NCBI GenBank assembly: GCA_019420305.1 | Contig: JAHZHL010000003.1 | Coordinates: 124,001-188,000 of the forward strand | DNA length: 64,000 nt | Origin: Bacillota bacterium | Lineage (GTDB): Bacteria > Bacillota > Clostridia > Peptostreptococcales > Anaerovoracaceae | Direction: 5' to 3' | Part shown: positions 1 through 8,293 of the stretch, piece after piece | Position numbering within the stretch: the stretch's first letter is position 1 | How the letters are laid out: each line of letters starts with the position of its first letter | Program-made: the position numbers and the translations under genes | Notes under the pieces: model-generated | Told to the model about the DNA's origin: nothing | The model's database searches: none | What the model saw: the letters and a program-made list of their open reading frames with translations, nothing else

Positions 1-1057
1 TTCCCTGTAAAATTTCAATATCTGCTCCCAGTTTTTCCAGCTGTTTTACATAGCGGAAACGATTTTCAAAAATCGTTTCTTCCATCTTTGTCTGCCCCTC
101 AGCTCCGGCCATGGCGGCACAGAACTGCGGCTGCAGATCCGTGGGAAATCCCGGATAAGGTTCTGTCCGCACCCTGCCGGTTCCGTAAAGACGCTTTGGC
201 GCCCGCAGCCAGATTTCACAAGGTTGCTTTTTTACCTTGCACCCGGCAAAGCGGAGATACCTCAGCAGACATTTCAGGTTCCCGCTGTCTGCTCCTTTAA
301 GCCGCAATTCTCCCCCGGTTGCCGCAGCCGCGAGAAGAAACGTTCCCGCTTCAATCCGATCTCCCATAACCGTATGACACGCGCCGCGCAGCGGAGTCTG
401 CCCTTTTATGACAATGCGCGAGGTTCCCGCCCCTCTGATCTGTGCTCCGCAGCGATTGAGATAATTCTGCAAATCGACAATTTCCGGCTCTTTCGCGCTG
501 TTATGAATCACGGTTTCTCCTTTTGCCCCGATGGCCGCCAGCATGATGTTTTCTGTCGCGCCGACGCTGGGAAAATCCAGAACCAGATTTGTCCCATACA
601 GGCGGCCTCCGGTGACAATCAGCTGCTGATCCTGTTCTTCAATTTCCGCTCCCATCTGACGGAGCGCTTTAATATGTAAATCAATCGGACGTTTTCCAAT
701 CGCGCATCCGCCCGGCTGGCTGATTACGGCTCTGCCGCACCTTGTCAGCAGGGGGCCGATCAGAAAGATGGAAGATCGCATTTTTTCCATCAGCGGGCGC
801 GGCACTTCACAGCAGTCCAGACCCGCGGTATCGACCAGCATTCTGTCTCCGCTGCGTACGGTTCTGCAGCCCAGCGCGTTCAATATCTCCCTCATAATCC
901 GGACATCTGAGATGTCGGTACATCGTTCAAAAAGGTTTTCCCCTCCGGTCACAATGGACGCGGCTAGGATAGGAAGAACCGCGTTTTTCGCTCCTTTGAC
1001 GGTATACTCGCCCTGAATCGGACGGCCGCCCTGTATATGATAACTTCCCAAATCCAA
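1..1057 (-). CDS. murA: UDP-N-acetylglucosamine 1-carboxyvinyltransferase MurA, 3' end cut by window edge
   Basis: Transfers enolpyruvate from PEP to UDP-GlcNAc, the first committed cytoplasmic step of peptidoglycan synthesis. About 352 codons are visible of the usual ~420; the C-terminus lies outside the window. Visible are the N-terminal KGAKN substrate motif (residues 21-25), the loop PGGCAIG with the PEP-binding, fosfomycin-target Cys at about residue 118, and the late TDLQPQ motif carrying the catalytic Asp. The start is taken as TTG at 1057, 5 nt after a GGAGG; an in-frame TTG at 1051 is possible, and no ATG fits. It is the last visible gene of the dcw cluster, 48 bp after murG and presumably co-transcribed. 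Confidence 0.95.
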   Translation of the reverse strand, partial: MDLGSYHIQGGRPIQGEYTVKGAKNAVLPILAASIVTGGENLFERCTDISDVRIMREILNALGCRTVRSGDRMLVDTAGLDCCEVPRPLMEKMRSSIFLIGPLLTRCGRAVISQPGGCAIGKRPIDLHIKALRQMGAEIEEQDQQLIVTGGRLYGTNLVLDFPSVGATENIMLAAIGAKGETVIHNSAKEPEIVDLQNYLNRCGAQIRGAGTSRIVIKGQTPLRGACHTVMGDRIEAGTFLLAAAATGGELRLKGADSGNLKCLLRYLRFAGCKVKKQPCEIWLRAPKRLYGTGRVRTEPYPGFPTDLQPQFCAAMAGAEGQTKMEETIFENRFRYVKQLEKLGADIEILQG

Positions 1058-1105
1058 AAACACCTCCGAAACATACTTCATAGTATGCCGGAGGCGTCAT
1101 TTCAG

Positions 1106-2209
1106 TTACCGTTTCAGATCTAAGTTATTGCAGATAATTTCTACCGCGTCCAGAGGCGCGCACTCTCTGCTTCGAGCGGACATCTGACTTGTCAGCTCCG
1201 GATTGTTTTTAAATTTCAGAATCTGCGTGATCAGTTTCTCGTCGTCCAGATCTTTTTCTTCCATAATAACAGCTCCGCCCCGATCCGCAACAGCCTTCGC
1301 GTTATAATACTGATGGTTTCCGGTTACAATCGGCGACGGAATAAAAATCGCCGGTTTTCCGCACACCGTTACTTCCGCGACAGTCAGCGCGCCGGAACGG
1401 CTGATCACCAGATCCGATGCCGACAAGTATTCATCCATGTTGCTGATATATTCCATAATATGAATATTGTCTCCCAACTCCAGCTTTTTTTCGTCCCGCA
1501 GCGCGTGGAGAATAGCATCATAATAGCGGGTACCCGTTGCCATGCAGACCTGAACGCCGGGCATTCCATTCAAGGCTTCGATTACAGAAAGCATCGCTTT
1601 GTTGATCCTGCCCGCCCCCTGGCTTCCGCCGAATACCAGAAGAATAAAATCATCCCGGGAAAAGCCCAGCTTTTCTCTGGACGTGTGTTTGTCCGCTTCA
1701 AAAAAAGCTTTCCTGACCGGATTGCCGGTGACGACATGTTTTTCCCTGTGTTTAAAATATTTCTGCGCCTCCTCGAATCCCAGAAATACCTTTTCTACAT
1801 ATTTTTCCAATAGTTTGTTTGTCATTCCCGGAAACGCGTTCTGCTCATGCGTATAGGTTTTAATGCCTTCCTTGTGAGCCGCCCTTACGACAGGTCCGCA
1901 CACATATCCGCCTGTACCGATCACCAGATCCGGCTTAAAGGTCTTCATCAGTTTCCTCGACTGCCTGCTCCCTTCTCTCAGCTTTTTCATCACTTCGATG
2001 TTTTTTAACGGGTTTTTCCTGTTAAAACCCGCGACTGTAACAAACTCAATCGGATATCCGTTATCCGGTACGATTTTTTTCTCCAGACCGTGTTTTGTCC
2101 CTACAAACAGAATCTGCGCGTCCGGATAGCGTTCTCTGATTTTATCTGCGATGGCAATGGCCGGGTAAATATGTCCGCCCGTACCGCCTCCGGTCATAAT
2201 TACTTTCAT
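1106..2209 (-). CDS. murG: MurG, lipid II-forming GlcNAc transferase
   Basis: Adds GlcNAc from UDP-GlcNAc to lipid I on the inner membrane face, giving lipid II. The 367-residue length is normal. The N-terminus carries the glycine-rich GGGTGGHIYPA loop (residues 7-17), followed by the EQNAFPG segment near 140, a GGSQGA loop near 195 and the C-terminal sugar-nucleotide segment with SRSGALTVAE. It is a GT28/GT-B fold enzyme, peripheral to the membrane. Start ATG follows GGGAGC. It lies 13 bp after ftsW and before murA in the dcw operon. Confidence 0.97.
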   Translation of the reverse strand: MKVIMTGGGTGGHIYPAIAIADKIRERYPDAQILFVGTKHGLEKKIVPDNGYPIEFVTVAGFNRKNPLKNIEVMKKLREGSRQSRKLMKTFKPDLVIGTGGYVCGPVVRAAHKEGIKTYTHEQNAFPGMTNKLLEKYVEKVFLGFEEAQKYFKHREKHVVTGNPVRKAFFEADKHTSREKLGFSRDDFILLVFGGSQGAGRINKAMLSVIEALNGMPGVQVCMATGTRYYDAILHALRDEKKLELGDNIHIMEYISNMDEYLSASDLVISRSGALTVAEVTVCGKPAIFIPSPIVTGNHQYYNAKAVADRGGAVIMEEKDLDDEKLITQILKFKNNPELTSQMSARSRECAPLDAVEIICNNLDLKR

Positions 2210-2222
2210 GATTGTCTGCTCC

Positions 2223-3350
2223 CTATTTTACTTGTGCCGTATGCCGCGAAATGTTCAAAAGAATTCCCATGCTCCCCATGAACAACATCAGCGCGTTTCC
2301 TCCGTAACTCACGAATGGCAGTGTAACGCCTGTCGGCGGCATGGATGATGTGACAACTGCGATATTTAGTACTACCTGGATCGCGATCATCGCAACAATT
2401 CCGGAGGCCAACAGCATACCGAACTGATCCGGAGCATTGACCGCCACGTGAATTCCTCTCCAGATCAGAACCACATAAGCCATCATCAGAATCAGAAGTC
2501 CGATGAACCCCAGTTCTTCCCCGATGATCGCAAGAATAAAGTCATTCTGCGGTTCCGGAAGGTAAAGATTTTTCTGGATGCTTTTCCCCAGTCCGACGCC
2601 GAAAAGTCCCCCTGAGCCCAGAGCCATCAACGACTGTACAACCTGATATCCGTCTTCCAGAGGATTGGCGAAGGGATCCATAAAGCTGGTAATTCGATCT
2701 GCCCAGTGACTATCCGGGTTGGCAATCAAAATTCCCGCAATTCCAACGGCTCCGAGTCCCACCAGTCCAAAACAGTAGCGAAGTTTCAGTCCCGCGACAA
2801 ACATCATTACAATTACGATTGCTACAACTGTGATCGCGGTAGACATGTTCGGCTGCATCAGAATCAGTCCGCCATAGAGTCCGCACAATCCAAACAGCGG
2901 AAGAATTCCCCTCGTCAGAGAAAGAATCCGTCTCGGATTTTCACTGAGGAACCACGCAACAAACAGAATCAGCGCGATTTTCGCGATTTCACCCGGCATG
3001 ATAGTAAGGCCGCCGACTCCCAGCCATCGAACCGCGCCGTTGCTCTCGTGCCCGACTCCGGGGATCAGCAGCAGCACCAGAAGAACAAAACTGATAATCA
3101 GTGCCGGAACTGCGATTTTGCGGTAAATGCGGTAATCCAGCGCCGTAGTAATGATCATCAGGACAAAGCCGAGCGCCGCCCATATAATGTCCCGAATCAG
3201 GTAGTTATAAGGTGATCCGCTCTCGCTTTCATTAATCGACTGGTAATAGCTTGCTGAAAACACCATAATGATGCCAAAGATCACCAGCGCGATGGTAAGG
3301 ATCACCAGCAGGAAATCCCCTGATCTTAAATTTACTTTCTTTCCTCTCAT
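2223..3350 (-). CDS. ftsW: FtsW/SpoVE-type SEDS peptidoglycan glycosyltransferase
   Basis: Polytopic SEDS-family protein that polymerises lipid II at the septum together with a class B PBP. About ten hydrophobic segments are visible, with the large extracytoplasmic loop carrying the family's DGYQ and QNDFI segments. The ATG at 3350 (MRGKKVN...) is preferred because GGAGAGATCA lies directly upstream; an in-frame TTG four codons earlier sits inside that ribosome-binding site. Length is about 375 residues. It sits between murD and murG. Division (FtsW) versus sporulation (SpoVE) paralogues cannot be told apart from sequence alone, but dcw position favours FtsW. Confidence 0.93.
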   Translation of the reverse strand: MRGKKVNLRSGDFLLVILTIALVIFGIIMVFSASYYQSINESESGSPYNYLIRDIIWAALGFVLMIITTALDYRIYRKIAVPALIISFVLLVLLLIPGVGHESNGAVRWLGVGGLTIMPGEIAKIALILFVAWFLSENPRRILSLTRGILPLFGLCGLYGGLILMQPNMSTAITVVAIVIVMMFVAGLKLRYCFGLVGLGAVGIAGILIANPDSHWADRITSFMDPFANPLEDGYQVVQSLMALGSGGLFGVGLGKSIQKNLYLPEPQNDFILAIIGEELGFIGLLILMMAYVVLIWRGIHVAVNAPDQFGMLLASGIVAMIAIQVVLNIAVVTSSMPPTGVTLPFVSYGGNALMLFMGSMGILLNISRHTAQVK

Positions 3351-3371
3351 TGATCTCTCCAACCTGCGCCT

Positions 3372-4748
3372 TTATTTCTGAAGCCTTTCCACGCAGTTTT
3401 TAAAATGTTTTCCTCGCTGTTCAAAACTGGTATACATATCCCAGCTGGCGCAGGCAGGAGACAGCAGTACCGTATCTCCCGGCTCTGCCAACCGGAACCC
3501 CTCTTTCACACATTCTTCCATATCTTTTACAATGACCGCATTATGGAATCCCAGCTTTTCCGCCGTTTCCTTGATTTTCGGAGCGGTCTTTCCGAGCAGT
3601 ACCATATGTTTTACCTTTCCATGGAAAGCCCGGATCAGTTCTTCAAAGGAAGAGCCCTTATCATAGCCGCCCGCGATGAGAATAATCCCCCCGTTGATTG
3701 CTTCCACCGCTTTTATCGACGCATCCGGATTCGTTCCTTTCGAATCGTTTACAAAGCGGACGCCATCCACCTGACCGCAGTATTCAATCCGATGCTCCAC
3801 ACCCTGGAATTCGATCAGCGCCTGCCGTATCACTTCCGGCTCAATTCCCGCGAAATAAGCCACAGCGGCTCCCGCCAGAGCATTTTCCAGATTATGGCTC
3901 CCCGGAATACTCAGTTCATCCGCGCGGCAGAGCGAAATCCGCTCTCCGCTCTCGTTTTTAATCACCAGAGTCCCGCCTTCAACAAAAGCGCCGAAATCCA
4001 GGATTTCCTGACGGCTGAAAGGCACGACTTTTGCTTTGCAGCCTTCTGCCAGGGCAAAACATCCCTTATCATCGTAATTAATCACCAGATACTGGCTTTC
4101 ATCCTGATTTTCAAAGATCTTTGCCTTTGCTTTCCCATAGTTTTCCATTGTCTTGTGGCGATCCATATGATCCGGCGTCAGATTCAAAATGGCAGAAACA
4201 ACCGGCTTAAAATAACGGGTCGTTTCAAGCTGAAAGCTGCTGGTTTCGGTAATCAGCCAGGAGTCCTCCTCTGCCGTAAGCGCTTTTGAAATGACCGCCA
4301 CACCGATATTTCCTACGACATAGGTTCTCTTTTTCGCCTTCTGGAAAATCTCTCCCACCAGCGTCGTCGTCGTCGTTTTTCCGTTTGTTCCGGTAATCGC
4401 CACAAAATTTCCTCTTCCGATCCGGTAGGCGATCTCCAGTTCTCCTATAATCTCCGCGCCCGCAGCCTGCGCCTCTCTGATAAATTCCAGTTCCGGAGAA
4501 ACACCCGGGCTGAGAATCAACATGTCAAAGCAGCTCATATCCTCCGGATTTTTTCCAAAATAGCAAGTAACACTGCGTCCCTCGAGAAAGGCCAGCAGCT
4601 GGGGATCGATTTCCTCCGGAGTTTTGGAATCCTGAACCGACACGCTTGCGCCCAGCTTTAACATGGCCTGCACCGCCGCGATTCCCGACTTGCCAAGTCC
4701 GATTACCAATACATTCTGGTTTTTCATGTTGTCCAAATTCGTTCTCAT
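3372..4748 (-). CDS. murD: MurD, UDP-MurNAc-L-alanine:D-glutamate ligase
   Basis: ATP-dependent ligase adding D-Glu to UDP-MurNAc-L-Ala in the cytoplasm. It has an N-terminal Rossmann-like domain (VLVIGLGKSGIAA), the P-loop ITGTNGKTTTTT, the NLTPDHMDRH segment, and the C-terminal domain with NDSKGTNPDA and LLSPACASWD. The start at ATG 4748 (MRTNLDN...) follows GTAGAGGTAGG; an ATG 14 codons upstream lies inside mraY and lacks a ribosome-binding site. Length 458 residues, typical. It begins 11 bp after mraY. Confidence 0.96.
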   Translation of the reverse strand: MRTNLDNMKNQNVLVIGLGKSGIAAVQAMLKLGASVSVQDSKTPEEIDPQLLAFLEGRSVTCYFGKNPEDMSCFDMLILSPGVSPELEFIREAQAAGAEIIGELEIAYRIGRGNFVAITGTNGKTTTTTLVGEIFQKAKKRTYVVGNIGVAVISKALTAEEDSWLITETSSFQLETTRYFKPVVSAILNLTPDHMDRHKTMENYGKAKAKIFENQDESQYLVINYDDKGCFALAEGCKAKVVPFSRQEILDFGAFVEGGTLVIKNESGERISLCRADELSIPGSHNLENALAGAAVAYFAGIEPEVIRQALIEFQGVEHRIEYCGQVDGVRFVNDSKGTNPDASIKAVEAINGGIILIAGGYDKGSSFEELIRAFHGKVKHMVLLGKTAPKIKETAEKLGFHNAVIVKDMEECVKEGFRLAEPGDTVLLSPACASWDMYTSFEQRGKHFKNCVERLQK

Positions 4749-4759
4749 TTTTCCTACCT

Positions 4760-5719
4760 CTACAAAATTCCGAGTCCGATTACACAGCAAATCAATGCCA
4801 GTCCCCAGAAAATTCCTACAACCTGTTTTTCTTTTAATCCGCTCAGTTCAAAGTGATGATGGATTGGCGCCATCTTAAACACCCGTTTTCCAGTCAGCTT
4901 AAAGCAGACAACCTGGATGATGACAGACAGAGCCTCCATGACATAGACAAAGCCCGCAATCGGAAGCAGCAGTTCAAAATGCATCACAATGGCCGCCGCG
5001 GCCAGCCCGCCGCCTAACGCGAGCGATCCGGTGTCTCCCATGAAAACTTTCGCGGGATTTTTATTATATACCAGAAAGCCGAGACAGGCTCCCGCCATAG
5101 CGGAGCAAAAAATTCCGCCTCCGACTCCTGCCCCGTAAGTGACTGCCGCAACCGCAAAAAACAGAGATACCAGCGCGGTAACACCTGTAGCCAGTCCGTC
5201 CAGTCCATCCGTCAGATTTACCGCGTTTGTCATCGCAAGCAGGACAAAGGCGACAAACGGAATATACCAGACACCGAAATCCGGATTCAGATTTACAAAC
5301 GGAATCCAGACCGATGTTCCGTCTCCCGAAAACTTTGCCATATATACAGCGAACGCAACGGATATGATAATCTGCAGTCCGAACTTCTGATATGCCCGGA
5401 GACCCAGGTTATTTTTCTTTACGACTTTCAGATAATCATCAAAAAATCCGATCGCTCCGAACAGGAGAAAGACCAGAATCACAGCCGCCAGATTCGCGGA
5501 ATAATATCTGCCGATCAGACAGCCGATGATTACCGCTCCCACTATGGCAATTCCTCCCATGCTCGGGGTTCCCGCTTTCGCGTAATGGGATTTCGGACCT
5601 TCCTCCCGAATATTCTGTCCCGCCTGCTTGCGCCTCAGAATCGGAATTTCCAGTGAGGTGAACAGAACGGAAGCCAAAAATGCCAGTACTACAACGATTC
5701 CTATGGTAATATAACTCAT
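4760..5719 (-). CDS. mraY: MraY, phospho-MurNAc-pentapeptide transferase
   Basis: Integral membrane enzyme transferring phospho-MurNAc-pentapeptide to undecaprenyl phosphate to make lipid I. The 319-residue protein shows about ten transmembrane stretches and the family signatures: DDYLKV with its aspartate pair, NLTDGLDGLA, FMGDTGSLALGG and the histidine triplet in PIHHHFE. It starts 2 bp downstream of murF behind GGAGTAGTT, implying translational coupling in the dcw operon. Confidence 0.97.
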   Translation of the reverse strand: MSYITIGIVVVLAFLASVLFTSLEIPILRRKQAGQNIREEGPKSHYAKAGTPSMGGIAIVGAVIIGCLIGRYYSANLAAVILVFLLFGAIGFFDDYLKVVKKNNLGLRAYQKFGLQIIISVAFAVYMAKFSGDGTSVWIPFVNLNPDFGVWYIPFVAFVLLAMTNAVNLTDGLDGLATGVTALVSLFFAVAAVTYGAGVGGGIFCSAMAGACLGFLVYNKNPAKVFMGDTGSLALGGGLAAAAIVMHFELLLPIAGFVYVMEALSVIIQVVCFKLTGKRVFKMAPIHHHFELSGLKEKQVVGIFWGLALICCVIGLGIL

Positions 5720-5721
5720 AA

Positions 5722-7122
5722 CTACTCCTGTTGCTCCATAATTTTCTTAACGATTATCTCCATCTCCATACCCCTGGAGCCCTTAACCAGAATCACATCC
5801 CCTTTTCCGATAACGGAGCTCATCTGTTCCAGAAATTCCTCTTTTGTCTGAAAGTGCAAAACGTCCTTCAGCCCCTCTTTTTCAGCGCCGCATGCGATCT
5901 GTTCCGCGTCTGTTCCAATCGCAATCAGAAGCTGCACCCCGCGCTGAGCCGCATAGCGGCCTACCAGTTCATGCTGCCGCAGGCTGGTTTCACCCAGTTC
6001 AAACATATCTCCCAAAATCGCGACACTGCGAATGCCCCTTGTCTTCATCAGCACATCAACCGCCGCCCGCATGGAATCCGGGCTCGCATTATACGTATCA
6101 TCAATGATTTTGATACCGTTTTTCCCCCTTACGGTCAACCGCTTATCCGTCAGTTCAGCCTTCGCCAGGCCTGCCGCCGCTTCCTCCATGGAAATTCCAA
6201 GTTCCATTCCCGCGGCAACCGCCAGCGCCGCATTAAACGCGTTATGCCTGCCCGGAACCGGAATCTGAAACTGCTGTATCGTTCCCCGGTATTCCAGGCG
6301 GAACCGGATTCCGTCCGCGCCAAAGTCTTCTATATGAGAAAGAATGAAATCACTCTTTCCGTCTGTTCCCGCAAGTACCAGCCGGTACGGCCCCCTTATC
6401 CGTTCCCGGTTCAGAAATTCTTCATCCCGCGCCGCAATCAGGACATTTCTTTCATCAAAATATCCGGTCAGTTCCATCTTGGCCTGAAAGATCCCTTCCT
6501 GACTTCCCAGATTCTCAATGTGCGCCAGCCCGATGTTCGTAATGACGCCGATATCAGGGCGCACCAGCCGGGCCAGAAGATCGATTTCCCCCGGTTTATC
6601 CATCCCCATTTCCAGGACACCGACCTCTGTATCCTCGTCAAACGAAAGAATCGTAAGGGGAACACCGATATGATTATTCAGATTCCCCGTGTTTTTCCGC
6701 GTTTTGTATTTTGTTCCGCAGACATAGCCGATCAGATCCCGCGTTGAGGTCTTTCCCGTGCTGCCGGTTACCGCGATTTTTTTCAGATCCAGCAGATTCA
6801 GATAATACGCGGCCAGATCCTGCAGCGCCTTTGTGGTATCCCGCACCAGCAGAACAGAAATATCTCCCGACGCGGCAGTTCCTTCCGCCAGCTGCTTTCC
6901 GGCAGTCTCGTCAGAGACAACGACGCAGCGGCATCCCGCCTGTATCACCTGCGGCAGATACTGATGCGCATCGTGGTTTTCTCCAATCAGAGCGAAGAAC
7001 AGCTCACCCGGCCGCGCCTTTCTGGAATCGGTGCATACACGCTCCACGGTATCGTTCCCGTTTCCTGCCAGAAGCCTGCCTCCGATCCCTTCTCTAATCT
7101 GATTCACCGTAAGTTTTTTCAT
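5722..7122 (-). CDS. murF: MurF, UDP-MurNAc-tripeptide:D-Ala-D-Ala ligase
   Basis: ATP-dependent cytoplasmic ligase adding D-Ala-D-Ala to the UDP-MurNAc-tripeptide. The 466-residue protein has the complete three-domain Mur ligase layout: an N-terminal substrate domain, the P-loop AVTGSTGKTSTRD, the central NIGLAHIENLGS segment and the C-terminal domain with DDTYNASPDSM. Its first 29 bp overlap the end of murE, so the two are translationally coupled. Unlike the neighbouring MurE, its N-terminal domain is intact. Confidence 0.96.
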   Translation of the reverse strand: MKKLTVNQIREGIGGRLLAGNGNDTVERVCTDSRKARPGELFFALIGENHDAHQYLPQVIQAGCRCVVVSDETAGKQLAEGTAASGDISVLLVRDTTKALQDLAAYYLNLLDLKKIAVTGSTGKTSTRDLIGYVCGTKYKTRKNTGNLNNHIGVPLTILSFDEDTEVGVLEMGMDKPGEIDLLARLVRPDIGVITNIGLAHIENLGSQEGIFQAKMELTGYFDERNVLIAARDEEFLNRERIRGPYRLVLAGTDGKSDFILSHIEDFGADGIRFRLEYRGTIQQFQIPVPGRHNAFNAALAVAAGMELGISMEEAAAGLAKAELTDKRLTVRGKNGIKIIDDTYNASPDSMRAAVDVLMKTRGIRSVAILGDMFELGETSLRQHELVGRYAAQRGVQLLIAIGTDAEQIACGAEKEGLKDVLHFQTKEEFLEQMSSVIGKGDVILVKGSRGMEMEIIVKKIMEQQE

Positions 7123-8293
7123 ATTTCTTCTCCAACAGTTCTTTTAATACTTTTCTGTCATCAAATGGCAGTTTCTGATCTCCGGATAATTGATAGGTCT
7201 CATGCCCTTTGCCCGCTACTACTATTATATCCCATTTATCCGCCAGTGAAACCGCTCTTTTAATCGCCTGCCGGCGATCCAGAATCGTGCAGTAAGGGCA
7301 TCCTGTCGGGCGGAGACCTTCTTCAATGGCCTGCGCGATGTTTTCCGGAGGCTCTCCCCTGGGGTTATCATTTGTAATAATACAGTAATCACTGTAAGCG
7401 CCCGCAATTTCACCCATAATCCGCCGCTTGCCCCGATCGCGGAAACCGCCGCAGCCAAATACGCACAGCATGCGCCCCCGCTTTAATCCGGAAAGGGTCG
7501 CCAGCAGTTTTTCCAGTCCGTCCGGCGTATGGGCATAATCTACAATTCCCAGGGTATCGTCCGCGCTTCCGATTTGCTGCATTCTTCCCGGCACGCTCAG
7601 CCCCTCCAGGCCTTCCCTTATTGAGGAGAACCCCACGCCGGCCTGCCTGGCCATAGCAGCCGCCAGCATTGCGTTGCAGATAAAATGCTCTCCCGGGATT
7701 GACACGCTCAATTCCCCCAGTAGACGCCCGTTCTCGAAAAACCGGAAACGGCTTCCGGAAAGCGTCTGTTCCATGACTTCTCCATAATAATCCGCAGTCG
7801 CATCTTTAAGAGAATATCGCTTTACAAAGGAATTGTCAACCGTTTCGCGGAGTTCTCTGTAAAGTCTTTTGCCATAAGCGTCATCCCAGTTAACAGCCGC
7901 TCCCCGCCTGCACCTGTGGAAAAGCCTTTTTTTAACCTGGTAGTAATTTTCCATAGTTTTATGGTAATCCAGATGATCCTGGCTCAGATTGGTAAAACCG
8001 CCGTAATCAATCTGAATCTCATCAATTCTTCCCTGATCGATACCATGGGAGGATACTTCCATTACGCACTGCCGGACATGCTCTTCTTTCATCTCATCAA
8101 AAAGATCCCGCAGCAGTTCCTTCCCCGGTGTGGTGTTGATCGGAACATGATGCCTGTCGCCGATCTGGTATTCGATCGTTCCAATTAACGCGCAGCGCCC
8201 GTCTTCCTCCTGCAGAATTTCTTTTAACATGCAGGCGGCGGTTGTCTTTCCATTCGTTCCGGTAATCCCAAATACCCTTATCATAGTTTTCAT
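7094..8293 (-). CDS. murE: MurE-family ligase lacking the N-terminal UDP-binding domain
   Basis: Mur ligase that would add meso-diaminopimelate to UDP-MurNAc-L-Ala-D-Glu. The P-loop GTNGKTT lies within the first 20 residues, whereas typical MurE of about 490 residues has it after roughly 100. Domain I, which binds the UDP moiety, is therefore absent; the upstream gene ends at the start codon, so no room exists for it. Domains II and III look intact: NTTPG, EVSSHG, the YHKTMENYYQVKK lysine region, the DNPRGE motif associated with meso-DAP specificity, and KGHE. Possible starts are GTG 8296, ATG 8293 (used here) and ATG 8284 (better spacing). Whether it makes tripeptide alone, or another full-length MurE exists elsewhere, cannot be seen. 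Confidence 0.9.
   Translation of the reverse strand: MKTMIRVFGITGTNGKTTAACMLKEILQEEDGRCALIGTIEYQIGDRHHVPINTTPGKELLRDLFDEMKEEHVRQCVMEVSSHGIDQGRIDEIQIDYGGFTNLSQDHLDYHKTMENYYQVKKRLFHRCRRGAAVNWDDAYGKRLYRELRETVDNSFVKRYSLKDATADYYGEVMEQTLSGSRFRFFENGRLLGELSVSIPGEHFICNAMLAAAMARQAGVGFSSIREGLEGLSVPGRMQQIGSADDTLGIVDYAHTPDGLEKLLATLSGLKRGRMLCVFGCGGFRDRGKRRIMGEIAGAYSDYCIITNDNPRGEPPENIAQAIEEGLRPTGCPYCTILDRRQAIKRAVSLADKWDIIVVAGKGHETYQLSGDQKLPFDDRKVLKELLEKKYEKTYGESD

Noticed and set aside
3405..4289. Long plus-strand frame opposite murD
   Set aside because: No motif; murD on the other strand is complete and well conserved.
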